In this document: positions 17,563 through 26,588 of the stretch, in pieces
Layout: the number at the start of each line of letters is the position of its first letter
Numbering within the stretch: the stretch's first letter is position 1
Origin: Candidatus Nanoarchaeia archaeon
GTDB lineage: Archaea > Nanobdellota > Nanobdellia > JAQUSD01
Direction of reading: 5' to 3'
Assembly (NCBI GenBank): GCA_028715295.1
Contig: JAQUSD010000004.1
Span: 1 to 48,863 of the forward strand
Length of the DNA stretch: 48,863 bases
Translations under genes and position numbers: made by a program
Notes under the pieces: generated by a model
What the model was told of the DNA's origin: nothing
Databases searched by the model: none
What the model saw: the letters and a program-made list of their open reading frames with translations, nothing else

Positions 17563-18218
17563 AGATATTCTGCAATTACAGGGATAATCTGCTGTATTTT
17601 AACAAGTTCAGTTGCAGGACTAACCCTCATCTTTGGATTTGAGGAAGTAAGCCATTCTATCATTTGCTGTGCTGTAGCCCTCCCCAAAAGCAAATCCTCA
17701 GCAATACTTATGTCAACTTCAAGCTTTACATTGTAATTGTCAAGAAGTTTTCCTTCTTCAAAACTTTCAATGTCGCCATTGATAATGTTTATTGTCCATT
17801 CAAAAACCTTAAATGTTATTGAGGGTGATTTGTAAACTGAAAACATGTATACTGAATAATTATCGCCAAAAATTCCCTGAACCTCATTTTTTACATTCTG
17901 ATATGCCTGTCCCTGTCTTACATTTTCATCCATTAGGATATTGTTCCATGAATTTAGTGATGACAATGAACTTTCTTTACTAACTGAAATACTTTCATAA
18001 CTCTGCTGTCCAAGTGCATTTACAAGTTCAGTTTCACTGAAACTTGACATAAGTGGGGAATTATCACTCATTTCAAATGAAGCCTTAAATAAGTTGAATA
18101 TTCCAAGCAAACCTACACCAAAATTTTCTTTAAGAAACCAGTCTGTTGAAAAACCTCCTGCAACAAGAACGCCTAAAATAACTCCGATTATAAGAATTGT
18201 TTTATATACTGGCTTCAT
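17559..18218 (-). CDS. membrane-anchored protein with possible SCP2-like domain
   Basis: 219 residues with an N-terminal membrane helix (residues 8-24), so the rest is probably extracytoplasmic. The C-terminal half (IINGDIESFEEGK then VKLEVDISIAEDLLLGRA and QMIEWLTSSNPKMRV) has the strand-helix pattern of SCP2 sterol-carrier-like domains, which bind lipids; this is suggestive, not secure. It overlaps the convergent flavoprotein gene by 4 nt. Confidence 0.58.
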   Translation of the reverse strand: MKPVYKTILIIGVILGVLVAGGFSTDWFLKENFGVGLLGIFNLFKASFEMSDNSPLMSSFSETELVNALGQQSYESISVSKESSLSSLNSWNNILMDENVRQGQAYQNVKNEVQGIFGDNYSVYMFSVYKSPSITFKVFEWTINIINGDIESFEEGKLLDNYNVKLEVDISIAEDLLLGRATAQQMIEWLTSSNPKMRVSPATELVKIQQIIPVIAEYL

Positions 18219-18248
18219 TGTAAAATTTATAATTTAATGGCTTATATA

Positions 18249-18629
18249 TTATTTGATTTTCCAGACAACTTCCGCCCAGTTGCTTCCTATTTTCTTGATT
18301 AGCCCAGAAGCATGCATTTCATCAAGAACCCTGTAAATTTCTTCTTTTCTGTATCCCTGAGCAAATAGAATGTTGACAAGCGATTTATTCTCTATTGAAA
18401 CACTTTTCTCAATGATTTGTATAACTTCACTTTTAAGCTCATTATCCTGATTTTTAAGGGATTTTTCAACCTCTTTGAATATAGATTCCAAATCATTTAA
18501 GTCTTCTATTTTGTCAATTTCAGGAAAATCAGGATATTTTTTTGCAATCCTGTTTAGCTGTACAGGATATAATTTTTTAAGACTCTCATAAAGTTTTTCT
18601 TTCATAATCAAAGCGTCTTTTAATTCCAT
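18249..18629 (-). CDS. small helical protein with C-terminal winged-helix-like region
   Basis: 126 residues. The N-terminal two thirds are charged helix. The last 45 residues (LVNILFAQGYRKEEIYRVLDEMHASGLIKKI) look like the recognition half of a winged helix, ending in a WAEVVWKIK strand. It could be a transcriptional regulator or a subunit-interaction domain. It is transcribed with the membrane-anchored gene 30 bp downstream. No family name recognised. Confidence 0.58.
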   Translation of the reverse strand: MELKDALIMKEKLYESLKKLYPVQLNRIAKKYPDFPEIDKIEDLNDLESIFKEVEKSLKNQDNELKSEVIQIIEKSVSIENKSLVNILFAQGYRKEEIYRVLDEMHASGLIKKIGSNWAEVVWKIK

Positions 18630-18743
18630 TATTATTCAGGAAAATTACACAGTTAAATAACTTTTTGTAAATTTTTTTATCGGACATTTTTGACACTAAC
18701 CTCCTCTAAGTTTATTAATTTTAACCTTATAATTCTAATTCTT

Positions 18744-19379
18744 ATGAATATGGCTATAAGAATTTCAGATGTTCCTGTTTTTGACATGTGTCCTGTTATG
18801 TATTATTTCCAAAAAATCAAGAAATACATCCCTCTTGAATTAATAAAAAGAATGAATAAAGGCACACTAGCTCATGAAAAGTTTGAAAAAGAACAAAAGG
18901 AAATACATGATTCCCTTCCTGAACCTGAAGATGGAAAACCATACATATACTTGTTTCAGGAACAGAAAATGCATGATAAGGAACTTAATTTAACCGGGAG
19001 GGCGGACCAGATTATATTAAAGGGCTCTGCATTAAACAAGCCTTTTGATAAGAGAATGTTTTTAGTTGTTGATAAAAAACCAAGATTTAATCAATCATAC
19101 CTTTATCAGCTTTGGGGATATGCTTACCTATCTAATAAAAATGAAGAATTTGAAAAATACAAGCCTTTTACACTGCATACTGCCTTTGCATACCAGACAA
19201 TTGATGAAATCTTCCCTTATGAGGAACATCATGAAAAAAAGTTTATCCAAAAAGTAAATGAACTCAGAAGTTCGCATGCAAAAATGCTTGAAGGACAGAT
19301 ACCAAAAATACTTTATACTGAAAAATGTGCAAACTGTTTTTACAGGGACAAATGTTCAGGACTTTTCAAAGAACTCTAA
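18744..19379 (+). CDS. Cas4-like PD-(D/E)XK nuclease with Fe-S cysteines
   Basis: 211 residues from ATG 18744, supported by a TTTATTAA TATA element about 27 bp upstream. The nuclease core has motif II LTGRADQIIL (Asp) and motif III LVVDKKP (D-x-K), followed by the helix LYQLWGYAYL. One cysteine near the start (FDMCP) and three at the end (CANCFYRDKC) match the four ligands of the 4Fe-4S cluster in Cas4/AddB-type nucleases. No cas genes or CRISPR array lie in the window, so it is probably a stand-alone Cas4-family exonuclease in DNA repair. Converges on HMG-CoA synthase with a 4-nt overlap. Confidence 0.82.
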   Translation: MNMAIRISDVPVFDMCPVMYYFQKIKKYIPLELIKRMNKGTLAHEKFEKEQKEIHDSLPEPEDGKPYIYLFQEQKMHDKELNLTGRADQIILKGSALNKPFDKRMFLVVDKKPRFNQSYLYQLWGYAYLSNKNEEFEKYKPFTLHTAFAYQTIDEIFPYEEHHEKKFIQKVNELRSSHAKMLEGQIPKILYTEKCANCFYRDKCSGLFKEL

Positions 19380-20491
19380 TGTTTTTTTATTCTTTCTTCA
19401 AGCCATTGTTTTGCAGTACTTGGAGAGATTTCCTTTTTTGATTCAAGCTGTTTCTCCACTGTTTTTCCGTTTTTAAGAAGTTCAATTCCATCGTGCGTTC
19501 TCCAGTACATGCTTATTGCAGTCGCTCCTGAACCATATGAACATAAAAGCAGGTCTTCCTCCCTAACTGACTGTTCAAGCATATTTGAAAAAATTATCCC
19601 TATTGTTGCAGAATATGGATTTCCTGTTCTTGCTCCAGTTTCCCTTGCTATTTTTGTTTTTCTTCTGAAATCCTCTTCCAGAAGTTCTTCAAGAGGGTTA
19701 TTTTCAATTTTAGGTTCTTTGTCATCTCTTCTTAGCCATTCAATTATTTTCGGGAAAGGAGAATGCACCCCAATTTTGCTGAACTGGTTTATTTCATAAC
19801 CTTTATTTAGAAGTCCTTTGATAGAACCAATAACATGATTTTTGTATGCTTTTACAGTTTCCTTGCCTTTGTGAGAAGGGGCTTTGTCACCATTTTCTCT
19901 CCAGAAGTCTTTTGTAGATGAGGTGTATACAAAACTGTCAACAAGTTCAGCAACGGGATTTTCTCCTATTAAAAAAGCACAAGCGCCATCTCCAACCGTG
20001 TTTTCAAGTTCATCTCCAATGTATGCCTGGGCAGTGTCAGAAGATACAACAAGAATGTATTTCCCTCTGTATTTTGGACTGTGCATTTCATTGCACGCTG
20101 TTTCAATTGCAAGCATGCCTCCTGCGCATGTAAAAATATTAAGATGCATTTTTGTTTCATTTTTAAGCCCGAGAGTTTCAATAAGTTCTGTCGGCGGCGC
20201 TACTGCATTTACTGGCGATTCAGTTGCAAAGTATACACATGCAATATCTTCTGGGTTTATCCCCGCCCTTTCTATTGCATTTTTAGAAGCTTTTACTGCA
20301 AGCGTTGTTGAATTATCAGAAGCAGGAACCTTTCTCCTTTCTTTTATACCCAGTCCAAGAGTTATTTTTTCAGGAAGAGTTCTGTCTTCAGGACGTTTTA
20401 CAAGATTTCCTTCTTCAACATATTTGTAATTATCAACAAAAGTTTCTGGTATGTAAACCCCGACACCATTTTTTATTATTCCATAACCCAT
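19376..20491 (-). CDS. hydroxymethylglutaryl-CoA synthase
   Basis: 371 residues of the thiolase superfamily. Conserved features are the general base ATES (Glu91), catalytic cysteine FTCAGG (Cys122), DTAQAYIGDELE, DFWRENGDKAPSH, the GVHSPFPK histidine (His243) and the YGSGATA loop. It condenses acetyl-CoA with acetoacetyl-CoA in the mevalonate pathway. In many archaea it is clustered with thiolase and a DUF35 protein; here neither is adjacent. The context around the nucleophile (TCAGG) and His (HSPFPK instead of HQPN) departs from the common archaeal form, so a related acyl condensation is a minority possibility. A TATA element (TTATAAAC) about 27 bp upstream suggests a leaderless mRNA. Confidence 0.87.
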   Translation of the reverse strand: MGYGIIKNGVGVYIPETFVDNYKYVEEGNLVKRPEDRTLPEKITLGLGIKERRKVPASDNSTTLAVKASKNAIERAGINPEDIACVYFATESPVNAVAPPTELIETLGLKNETKMHLNIFTCAGGMLAIETACNEMHSPKYRGKYILVVSSDTAQAYIGDELENTVGDGACAFLIGENPVAELVDSFVYTSSTKDFWRENGDKAPSHKGKETVKAYKNHVIGSIKGLLNKGYEINQFSKIGVHSPFPKIIEWLRRDDKEPKIENNPLEELLEEDFRRKTKIARETGARTGNPYSATIGIIFSNMLEQSVREEDLLLCSYGSGATAISMYWRTHDGIELLKNGKTVEKQLESKKEISPSTAKQWLEERIKKH

Positions 20492-20524
20492 AGTAATATT
20501 TGAAAAATAACTAAGTTTATAACT

Positions 20525-21262
20525 TTAATCTTTAATCGACTGCTTCTTAATCCATGGAAAATTAAGTTTGTCAAGTATTCCAACTATCCTGTTTTTTTCT
20601 TCTGATTTAAGTTTCCAGTCAATTATTGCGCATGAACTGTTTTTTGTTTTTTCAATCATTTGTTTTATTATTTCTTCATCTGCAAAATCACACGCATATT
20701 TCGGACATATGTGTCCAATTGCATAGTTTTTAACCATAAGTCTTGTTGCTTCTTCGTTATAGTGGGAACCTCCGAAATAAATATATGACTCGTTCTCAGT
20801 AATTTTTGAATTTATAAGTTCAACTATGGTTTCAGCAACAAACCCACAGTATTCTTTGTTTTCCCAATCTTTTTCTTTTGAACCAACTTCTATGAAAATC
20901 ACTGGGGATTTTAAATTTGTTGGACCATGATGTGTTGCTTCCATAACCACAGGCACATTTGTGATATTTTTCTCTTTTAAAATTTTTAAAGCACTTCTCA
21001 TCATAAATGGATTGCAGTAAGCCAGTTCTTTTGGATTTCCTCCATGGCTTGCTTCATCAGAGAAGTTTCCTGTTGTATGTACTGTTAAACAGGTTTCCCC
21101 GCTTTCACTTTTGTGTCGTGATGCAAAAACATAATATTCTGATTTTGGGAGATTTTCAGCTAAAATCTGGCTTTCTTCAATATAATGAACTTTCACACCT
21201 TTTGCTTCAAGAATTTCAGCTATGTTCATGCCGGCAATGTCTTTTTTTGATGCAATAATCAT
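20525..21262 (-). CDS. dtdA: D-aminoacyl-tRNA deacylase, archaeal DtdA (GEK1-type)
   Basis: 245 residues. Diagnostic motifs are ASRHKSESGETCLTVHTTGNF-like (SRHKSESG then HTTGN), the central EATHHGPT and GGSHYNEEATRL. The conserved His and Cys residues form the metal-dependent active site that removes D-amino acids mischarged on tRNA. Length fits the shorter archaeal form. It is divergent from the PIG-L gene with a 44-bp shared promoter. Confidence 0.92.
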   Translation of the reverse strand: MIIASKKDIAGMNIAEILEAKGVKVHYIEESQILAENLPKSEYYVFASRHKSESGETCLTVHTTGNFSDEASHGGNPKELAYCNPFMMRSALKILKEKNITNVPVVMEATHHGPTNLKSPVIFIEVGSKEKDWENKEYCGFVAETIVELINSKITENESYIYFGGSHYNEEATRLMVKNYAIGHICPKYACDFADEEIIKQMIEKTKNSSCAIIDWKLKSEEKNRIVGILDKLNFPWIKKQSIKD

Positions 21263-21306
21263 AAAACATAAGTTTTAAATAAGAATTATTAAATCTTTTT
21301 ATACTT

Positions 21307-22005
21307 ATGAACAAAAAAATAGTTATAGTTGCGCCTCATCCAGATGATGAAGTTATAGGTGTGGGTGGGACTTTGTGCCAGCTTGCAAAAGATACTCATG
21401 TTGTTGTTACATTGGTTACAGACGGAAGGCGTTCTCCAAGTGGAAAATATTTTGATTATGAAATGGCTAAACTGGGTTATTTTGAATCAAAAGACGTTGC
21501 TGAAAAACTTGGATGTTCATGGAATTATCTTGGTTTTGAAAAAATAAATCCTGAAAATATCGAAAAAATTTCTTCAGGACTTGAAAATATACTTTTTATT
21601 GAACAGCCTGATGAAATTTACGTTCCTCATTTTTTTGATGCTCATAAAACTCATAATATTGTTACGGATTTAACAATAAAGGCATTAAGAGTTATGTGTA
21701 AAAAAACCGAGATTTGGGGATATGAGGTTTGGGCCCCAATACAGTCAAGAAGAAGTTCTGATGAACTTAAACTTGTTGAGATAAATCCTGAAGCTAAAAG
21801 AGAACTGATGAATCTTTATAAAAGCAGGTTTGAGGAAACAGATTTTGAGTCAATTCTCGGACTTAATAGATTCAGAAGCGCTTTTAGAAATGATAAACAG
21901 CTTAACACTGGAAAAAAGAATTCTTACTGTGAGATGTTTATAAGATTAAACCCCGAGTATATTGATAATCCCTTGTGGAAGGAAAAAGTCAGTTCTAAAA
22001 ATTAA
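21307..22005 (+). CDS. PIG-L/LmbE family deacetylase
   Basis: 232 residues. The zinc-binding signature APHPDDEVIGVGGTL is at residues 9-23, and the third ligand region HFFDAHKTHNIV lies near 110. The family hydrolyses N-acetyl groups from sugars such as N-acetylglucosamine-linked lipids or thiols. There are no membrane helices. The start follows a TTTAAATA element about 30 bp upstream. The partner glycosyltransferase is not in the window, so the substrate cannot be named. Confidence 0.9.
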   Translation: MNKKIVIVAPHPDDEVIGVGGTLCQLAKDTHVVVTLVTDGRRSPSGKYFDYEMAKLGYFESKDVAEKLGCSWNYLGFEKINPENIEKISSGLENILFIEQPDEIYVPHFFDAHKTHNIVTDLTIKALRVMCKKTEIWGYEVWAPIQSRRSSDELKLVEINPEAKRELMNLYKSRFEETDFESILGLNRFRSAFRNDKQLNTGKKNSYCEMFIRLNPEYIDNPLWKEKVSSKN

Positions 22006-22055
22006 TTTTTAATCAATCAGATAAAATTATAACTTAAAAAATTCAATTTTAGTTC

Positions 22056-22973
22056 ATGATTAAAAAAGCACCCAGTGCTGAAAAAGTTTTAAAAACTTCT
22101 TTTTTAGTTGATTTGCTAGATATATCCTTAAATTTAATTGTCGCCCTGCTTACAGGGAGTATTGTAATGGTTGCTGAAACAATACAGGGTTTTGCAGACG
22201 CTATTTCTGATATTTTTCTTATTATTGGAGTTAATGCTTCAAAAAAAATCAATAAAGCAAAGCACGCTTTTGGTTATGGGAAATCAATTTATTTTTGGGT
22301 TTTTGTTGCGGGTATAATAATACTTTCAATAACTTCAGTAATCACTTTTTATGTTGGTTTAGTAAGATTTTTTAATCCAGAAGTAATTGAAAATGTTTTT
22401 TTAGCCTATATTGTGCTTTCAATATCAATAGTTTCAAACGGATATTCTTTTTCTCTTGGGTTTAGGAGGATTATCCAGAAAGAGAGGTTAAAGAATTTTT
22501 TAAGGGTTTACAGGGAATCACAGATGGTTGAAATAAAAACCACATTTGTTCTTGATTTCATAGGCGTTGCTGTTGCTGTGATCGGGCTCGTTTCACTAGC
22601 AATATATGGATTTTCAGGAGACGCGCGTTTTGACGGAATTGGGGCAATGATTATTGCAGTTCTTCTTGCAATAATGGCTCTAAGCATTCTAAAAAGAACC
22701 CATGAATTGATAATTGGGGCAAGAGCACCTAAATCCATTGAAGAAAAAATAAAAAAAGCAGCACTTTCAGTTAAAAATGTCAGGCATGTTCTTGGATTAA
22801 AAACTATGAATATAGGCATCAAAAAGCTTCTTGTAGCTATTGACATACATGTGAACAGGAATTTAAAAACCAGACAAATAGAACTGCTTACAGATGAAGT
22901 CAAAAGTGTGATTAAGAAAAAAGTTCCTGAAGCATATCATATTCAGGTTGAAATAGAAACCCCAAAACACTAA
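22056..22973 (+). CDS. cation diffusion facilitator family transporter
   Basis: 305 residues with six membrane helices (near 13-35, 37-60, 72-95, 107-127, 160-180 and 190-210) and a cytoplasmic C-terminal ferredoxin-like domain (from about residue 225). ARFDGIGAMIIAVLLA and IIGARAP are typical of CDF proteins. The usual TM2 metal-site His appears to be Gln here (ETIQGFAD), while the TM5 Asp (VLDFIGV) is kept. The family exports Zn, Mn or Fe against protons. An ATTATAA element lies about 27 bp upstream. Confidence 0.88.
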   Translation: MIKKAPSAEKVLKTSFLVDLLDISLNLIVALLTGSIVMVAETIQGFADAISDIFLIIGVNASKKINKAKHAFGYGKSIYFWVFVAGIIILSITSVITFYVGLVRFFNPEVIENVFLAYIVLSISIVSNGYSFSLGFRRIIQKERLKNFLRVYRESQMVEIKTTFVLDFIGVAVAVIGLVSLAIYGFSGDARFDGIGAMIIAVLLAIMALSILKRTHELIIGARAPKSIEEKIKKAALSVKNVRHVLGLKTMNIGIKKLLVAIDIHVNRNLKTRQIELLTDEVKSVIKKKVPEAYHIQVEIETPKH

Positions 22974-22989
22974 CTTATCATAGAAATGC

Positions 22990-22997
22990 TTTTAAAG
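22990..22997 (+). promoter_or_regulatory. TATA box for tRNA-Gln
   Basis: TTTTAAAG is centred 31 bp upstream of the tRNA-Gln 5' end, at the spacing expected for an archaeal stable RNA promoter. Confidence 0.5.
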
Positions 22998-23024
22998 AGT
23001 TGAATAAGAGATTATTAACATCTT

Positions 23025-23097
23025 AGTCCCGTCGTCTAGTGGTCAAGGATTCAGGGCTTTGAACCCTGAGACCCAGGTTCGAATCCTGGCGGGACTA
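23025..23097 (+). tRNA. tRNA-Gln (anticodon TTG)
   Basis: The acceptor AGTCCCG pairs with CGGGACT. The D arm is GTC-type, and anticodon stem CAGGG/CCCTG holds loop CTTTGAA with anticodon TTG for CAA codons. T arm CCAGG-TTCGAAT-CCTGG. Discriminator A, no encoded CCA, no intron. Confidence 0.96.
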
Positions 23098-23134
23098 CTA
23101 ATATTTAAATTAAAATAAGTTCTAATAAGATGTT

Positions 23135-24130
23135 ATGCAGAAGGAAAATATAATTGAAGTAAGAGGTTTAAAGAAAACCTTTAAGAAATACGAACGTGGG
23201 GCAGGGTTAAAGAGCGCATTGAAATCAGTTTTTAAGAGAAAATACAAAACTGTTGAAGCAGTAAAGGATATTTCTTTTTCAGTAAAGAAAGGTGAAATTC
23301 TTGGTTATCTCGGGCCTAATGGTGCTGGGAAGAGTACTGTAATAAAGATGCTTACAGGTGTTTTATACCCTGAAAAAGGAGAAATCCGATGCCTTAATTA
23401 TGCCCCTTGGGATGAAAGAGAAAAATATGTAAAAAATATAGGTGTTGTTTTTGGACAGAAGAGTTCTTTGTGGTGGGAGCTACCCCCTGTTGACACATAT
23501 AAATTATACAAAGAGATGTATGAGATATCAGACTATAAATTCAATAAAAATCTTAAGTATATGATAAAACTTCTTGATATTAAAGATGTAAGCAAAACAC
23601 CGGTTCTTAAATTAAGTCTTGGGCAGAGGATGAGGTGTGAATTCATTTCAAGTGTTTTACATGAACCTAAGATATTATTTCTTGATGAACCTACAATTGG
23701 ACTTGATATTTTTGCAAAAGAAAAGATAAGACAGTTTATCAAGAAAATAAACAGGGAAAAAGGGACAACAGTTATACTGACAACCCATGACATTAGTGAT
23801 GTTGAAGAATTATGTGACAGGATAATAATTATTGACAAAGGAGAACACATATTTGAAGGTACTATCCAGGAGCTTAAGAACAAGTATGTTTGTGAGAAAA
23901 AAATTTATGTTGAATTTGACGAAAAGCCTGGAAGGATAAAGCTATCAGATTGCAGGGTTATTAGATATGATGCTTGGAGTGCAGATGTATTTGTTGATTT
24001 GAAAAAAAGAAAGGTTAAGGAAGTAGTTTCAGAACTTTTCAGGAAGTATTACATTTCTGATATAACAATAAGCGAAGAAAGTGTTGAGAATATAATCAAG
24101 AGAATTTATCTCGAAGCTGAAAAGAAGTGA
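23135..24130 (+). CDS. ABC-2 type transporter ATP-binding protein
   Basis: 331 residues. Walker A GPNGAGKST lies near residue 67. The signature is LSLGQRMR (a degenerate LSGGQ with L-G), Walker B ILFLDEPTIGLD and switch His TTHD. The C-terminal 80 residues form an extra domain common in ABC-2 exporters. It powers export by the two membrane proteins encoded next. The genes overlap or abut, giving a clear three-gene operon that starts 37 bp after tRNA-Gln. Confidence 0.93.
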   Translation: MQKENIIEVRGLKKTFKKYERGAGLKSALKSVFKRKYKTVEAVKDISFSVKKGEILGYLGPNGAGKSTVIKMLTGVLYPEKGEIRCLNYAPWDEREKYVKNIGVVFGQKSSLWWELPPVDTYKLYKEMYEISDYKFNKNLKYMIKLLDIKDVSKTPVLKLSLGQRMRCEFISSVLHEPKILFLDEPTIGLDIFAKEKIRQFIKKINREKGTTVILTTHDISDVEELCDRIIIIDKGEHIFEGTIQELKNKYVCEKKIYVEFDEKPGRIKLSDCRVIRYDAWSADVFVDLKKRKVKEVVSELFRKYYISDITISEESVENIIKRIYLEAEKK

Positions 24131-24936
24131 GTATTATGGGAATTAAAAAATATACGGCTTATATTGGTATTGAGTTTAAGCATTCTATTTCCCACAGGAG
24201 TCTTTTAATCGCAAAAATAGTTGCAATACCACTCTCAATTTTTGTAATGGTTGCTATATGGAATGCAATATATTTGAATAATGATGCGGAGATAATAGGT
24301 TATTTTACTAAAGAACAGATGGTTAATTACAGCATACTTTCAGTAATAGGCAGTTACTTATTGGCTAATCGAAGCGATATGGAACTTGGCAGAATAATCA
24401 GGAATGGAAAATTGACTAATGAATTAATCCGCCCTAACCAATACTATCTGGTTCAATTTTTTAAGTCATTGGGTTTTAGAACCGCTGATTTTGTTGTTGC
24501 TGCACCCATTTCAATTGCACTGGGAGTCATATTTTTTGGTTTTAAACAGTATGATTATGTTTTTACTTTAATGAGTGTTTTGTCTTTTAGCCTTTCATTT
24601 TTGCTTATTTTTTTGTTTAACATGATTTTTGGGCTTATTGCTTTTAAGGTTATTGATTATGATAATTTTGGGTGGCTTAAGAATACCCTAGTTTCATTTT
24701 TTTCAGGAGGCATTATTTCATTAAGTGTTTTCCCTTTGTTTTTCCAAAATACCATGATGTTTCTTCCATTTCAGCATATGCTTTACACTCCAATTAGGAT
24801 ATTTGTTGGGGGTTATGTTTTGGAACAGTGTATTTTATTTATTTTTGTACAGGCAATTTGGGTTGTTTCAATGTTTTTTATAATGAAGTTTGGTTGGAAA
24901 ATGGCTGTAAAGAATTTTTCAGGGGTTGGAACATGA
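24127..24936 (+). CDS. ABC-2 type transporter permease, subunit 1
   Basis: 269 residues with six predicted membrane helices. The start is GTG overlapping the upstream stop (GTGA); ATG 24136 is an alternative. The sequence resembles DUF990/ABC-2 permeases that pair as two different half-membrane subunits with one ATPase. The cargo is unknown; this group is often linked to export of lipids, polymers or small toxic molecules. Confidence 0.82.
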   Translation: MSIMGIKKYTAYIGIEFKHSISHRSLLIAKIVAIPLSIFVMVAIWNAIYLNNDAEIIGYFTKEQMVNYSILSVIGSYLLANRSDMELGRIIRNGKLTNELIRPNQYYLVQFFKSLGFRTADFVVAAPISIALGVIFFGFKQYDYVFTLMSVLSFSLSFLLIFLFNMIFGLIAFKVIDYDNFGWLKNTLVSFFSGGIISLSVFPLFFQNTMMFLPFQHMLYTPIRIFVGGYVLEQCILFIFVQAIWVVSMFFIMKFGWKMAVKNFSGVGT

Positions 24937-25730
24937 ACATTACAAAATATGTTAAGATTTTTAGAGAAATATCTGCTTTAAGAATCTCGCAAGTAGCTGC
25001 ATTTGGGGCAAGTTTTTTTGTCAATGTTTTAACATCAATTATATCTAATTTTCTTTGGCCCATAGTTGCTGTAGTTTTATACGCACAGACAAGCGGGTTT
25101 CCTGGTTGGAGCATTGGAGAGTTTATACTGCTTCAAGGAACAATACTTCTTTCATTTGGTATTGCTGGCTCAAGCATTTTTTCAATAGTGTGGGATATTG
25201 GATGGCAGATTGATGAGGGTTTGTTTGATATGACTCTTTTAAAACCTATGGGGGTTATCCCCGGGATAATTGCTACAAGTTTTAATCCTTGGTTTATTGC
25301 AGATATTGCTTCAGGAGCAGTTCTTGTGGTAACAGGCATTATTTCATCAGGTGCTGTAATAAGTCTTCTAAATATCTTATCTTATACTATTTTAATAGCA
25401 TCAAGCATGTTGGTGTGGTTTTTCTTTGCATCATTAATTTTGTCGCTTAATTTTAAATATCTTGAAGCATGGGGGATATTCGAATTGTTTTGGACTGTTA
25501 AAAGACTTGGGGAATACCCTATTGATATATATGGTGGCTTTCTTAAATTCTTACTAACTTTTGTAATTCCTTTTGGACTTGCGGGTTTTTATCCTGCACA
25601 GATACTTCTTGGAAGAATCACAGACTGGACACAGATTCTTATTTTGATTGTTTCTTCATTTGTGTTCGGAATTGTAGGTTATTTGATTTTGAACAGGAGT
25701 ATTAAAAATTATTCGAGTGCTGGTGGTTAG
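24933..25730 (+). CDS. ABC-2 type transporter permease, subunit 2
   Basis: 265 residues from the ATG that overlaps the previous stop as ATGA. An open frame continues 105 bp upstream but lies within subunit 1 and is not the real start. Six hydrophobic segments, with a long loop near residues 85-100 (DIGWQIDEGLFDMTLLKP), match the partner subunit of the same permease family. It completes the exporter with the ATPase and subunit 1. Confidence 0.82.
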   Translation: MNITKYVKIFREISALRISQVAAFGASFFVNVLTSIISNFLWPIVAVVLYAQTSGFPGWSIGEFILLQGTILLSFGIAGSSIFSIVWDIGWQIDEGLFDMTLLKPMGVIPGIIATSFNPWFIADIASGAVLVVTGIISSGAVISLLNILSYTILIASSMLVWFFFASLILSLNFKYLEAWGIFELFWTVKRLGEYPIDIYGGFLKFLLTFVIPFGLAGFYPAQILLGRITDWTQILILIVSSFVFGIVGYLILNRSIKNYSSAGG

Positions 25731-25766
25731 AAAGATTTAAAAGCAACTTAAAATAGTTTTTTTAAT

Positions 25767-26531
25767 ATGAATGTACAAAAAAACAGTAATTTAAATCCTT
25801 CAGAGTTAACAAGAAAGCTTTATGGTGAATTGGCATCATTAGTTGGAATTTCAAAACCTTTTTTTCCAAATGTTGAATTTTCAACATACAGCTATTATAA
25901 TCCGCAGTCACATACAATTTTTCTTAACGAAAATTTAAGTTTTGACGGGCTCAAAGGAGACATTGCATGCGAATTAGGACATGCTTTGAGAGCTGATTTG
26001 AGAGGTTATGCTGGCTCTTTTTACAACTGCGCCAGTGATGTTAGAAAAATGAAATTTAAACTACCTCCAGAAAACGAAAAATGCATAAGATTTACAAAAT
26101 CAATAGACTGCAGTGAATTTTATGACTTCTTAACTTATCTGCTTATCATAGCAGATAATTCAGAAATAAAAGCAGGAAATTTCTTAATGGATTATTTGCA
26201 TTTTGAAAAAAACTGGCTTGAACACATAGTTGATAAAATCCCAGAGCTTTCAGGAACTAATGCATTTTCTAAAATGGCACAGGCAATATCTGAGGGCAAA
26301 AAATGTTCTGAATTGGAATGTTTTGCAGAACATCTGCCTTATTTTGCAGTTTTACCCTGCTTAATAAGAAAAGATATTGTAAAAATAACAAGAGCAAAAA
26401 GACTTTTGGTTGACAGTGACAGCTTAAAAAGAAACTATTCTGGTTTGCTAAGAATGACGCCTGAGGATATAATTAGTTATACTGCTGAGGGTATAGAACT
26501 TTACCTAGAACAATCTGTGGATATTTTATAA
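25767..26531 (+). CDS. unknown protein with degenerate zinc-peptidase-like motif
   Basis: 254 residues, probably cytoplasmic. The segment IACELGHALRADLRG (near residues 66-80) looks like an HExxH zinc-peptidase helix with the first His replaced by Cys. It follows a strand SHTIFLNENLSF like the edge strand of such peptidases. The rest is helical, with cysteines at CASD, CIRF, CSEF, CSELECF and LPCL. It may be an inactive peptidase or use Cys as a ligand. A TTTAAAAG element about 28 bp upstream of the ATG suggests a leaderless transcript. I do not recognise a named family. Confidence 0.6.
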   Translation: MNVQKNSNLNPSELTRKLYGELASLVGISKPFFPNVEFSTYSYYNPQSHTIFLNENLSFDGLKGDIACELGHALRADLRGYAGSFYNCASDVRKMKFKLPPENEKCIRFTKSIDCSEFYDFLTYLLIIADNSEIKAGNFLMDYLHFEKNWLEHIVDKIPELSGTNAFSKMAQAISEGKKCSELECFAEHLPYFAVLPCLIRKDIVKITRAKRLLVDSDSLKRNYSGLLRMTPEDIISYTAEGIELYLEQSVDIL

Positions 26532-26588
26532 AATAGCAATTAAAGAAAAGCTTTAAAAAAATAATTAGTGTTGTATGTTTTGATTAAA

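Noticed and set aside
19884-20429. 181-codon frame opposite HMG-CoA synthase
   Set aside because: The composition is that of an antisense shadow and the sense gene is certain.
24828-24932. Extension of the second ABC permease
   Set aside because: It overlaps the C-terminus of subunit 1 in another frame, and ATGA coupling at 24933 is clear.
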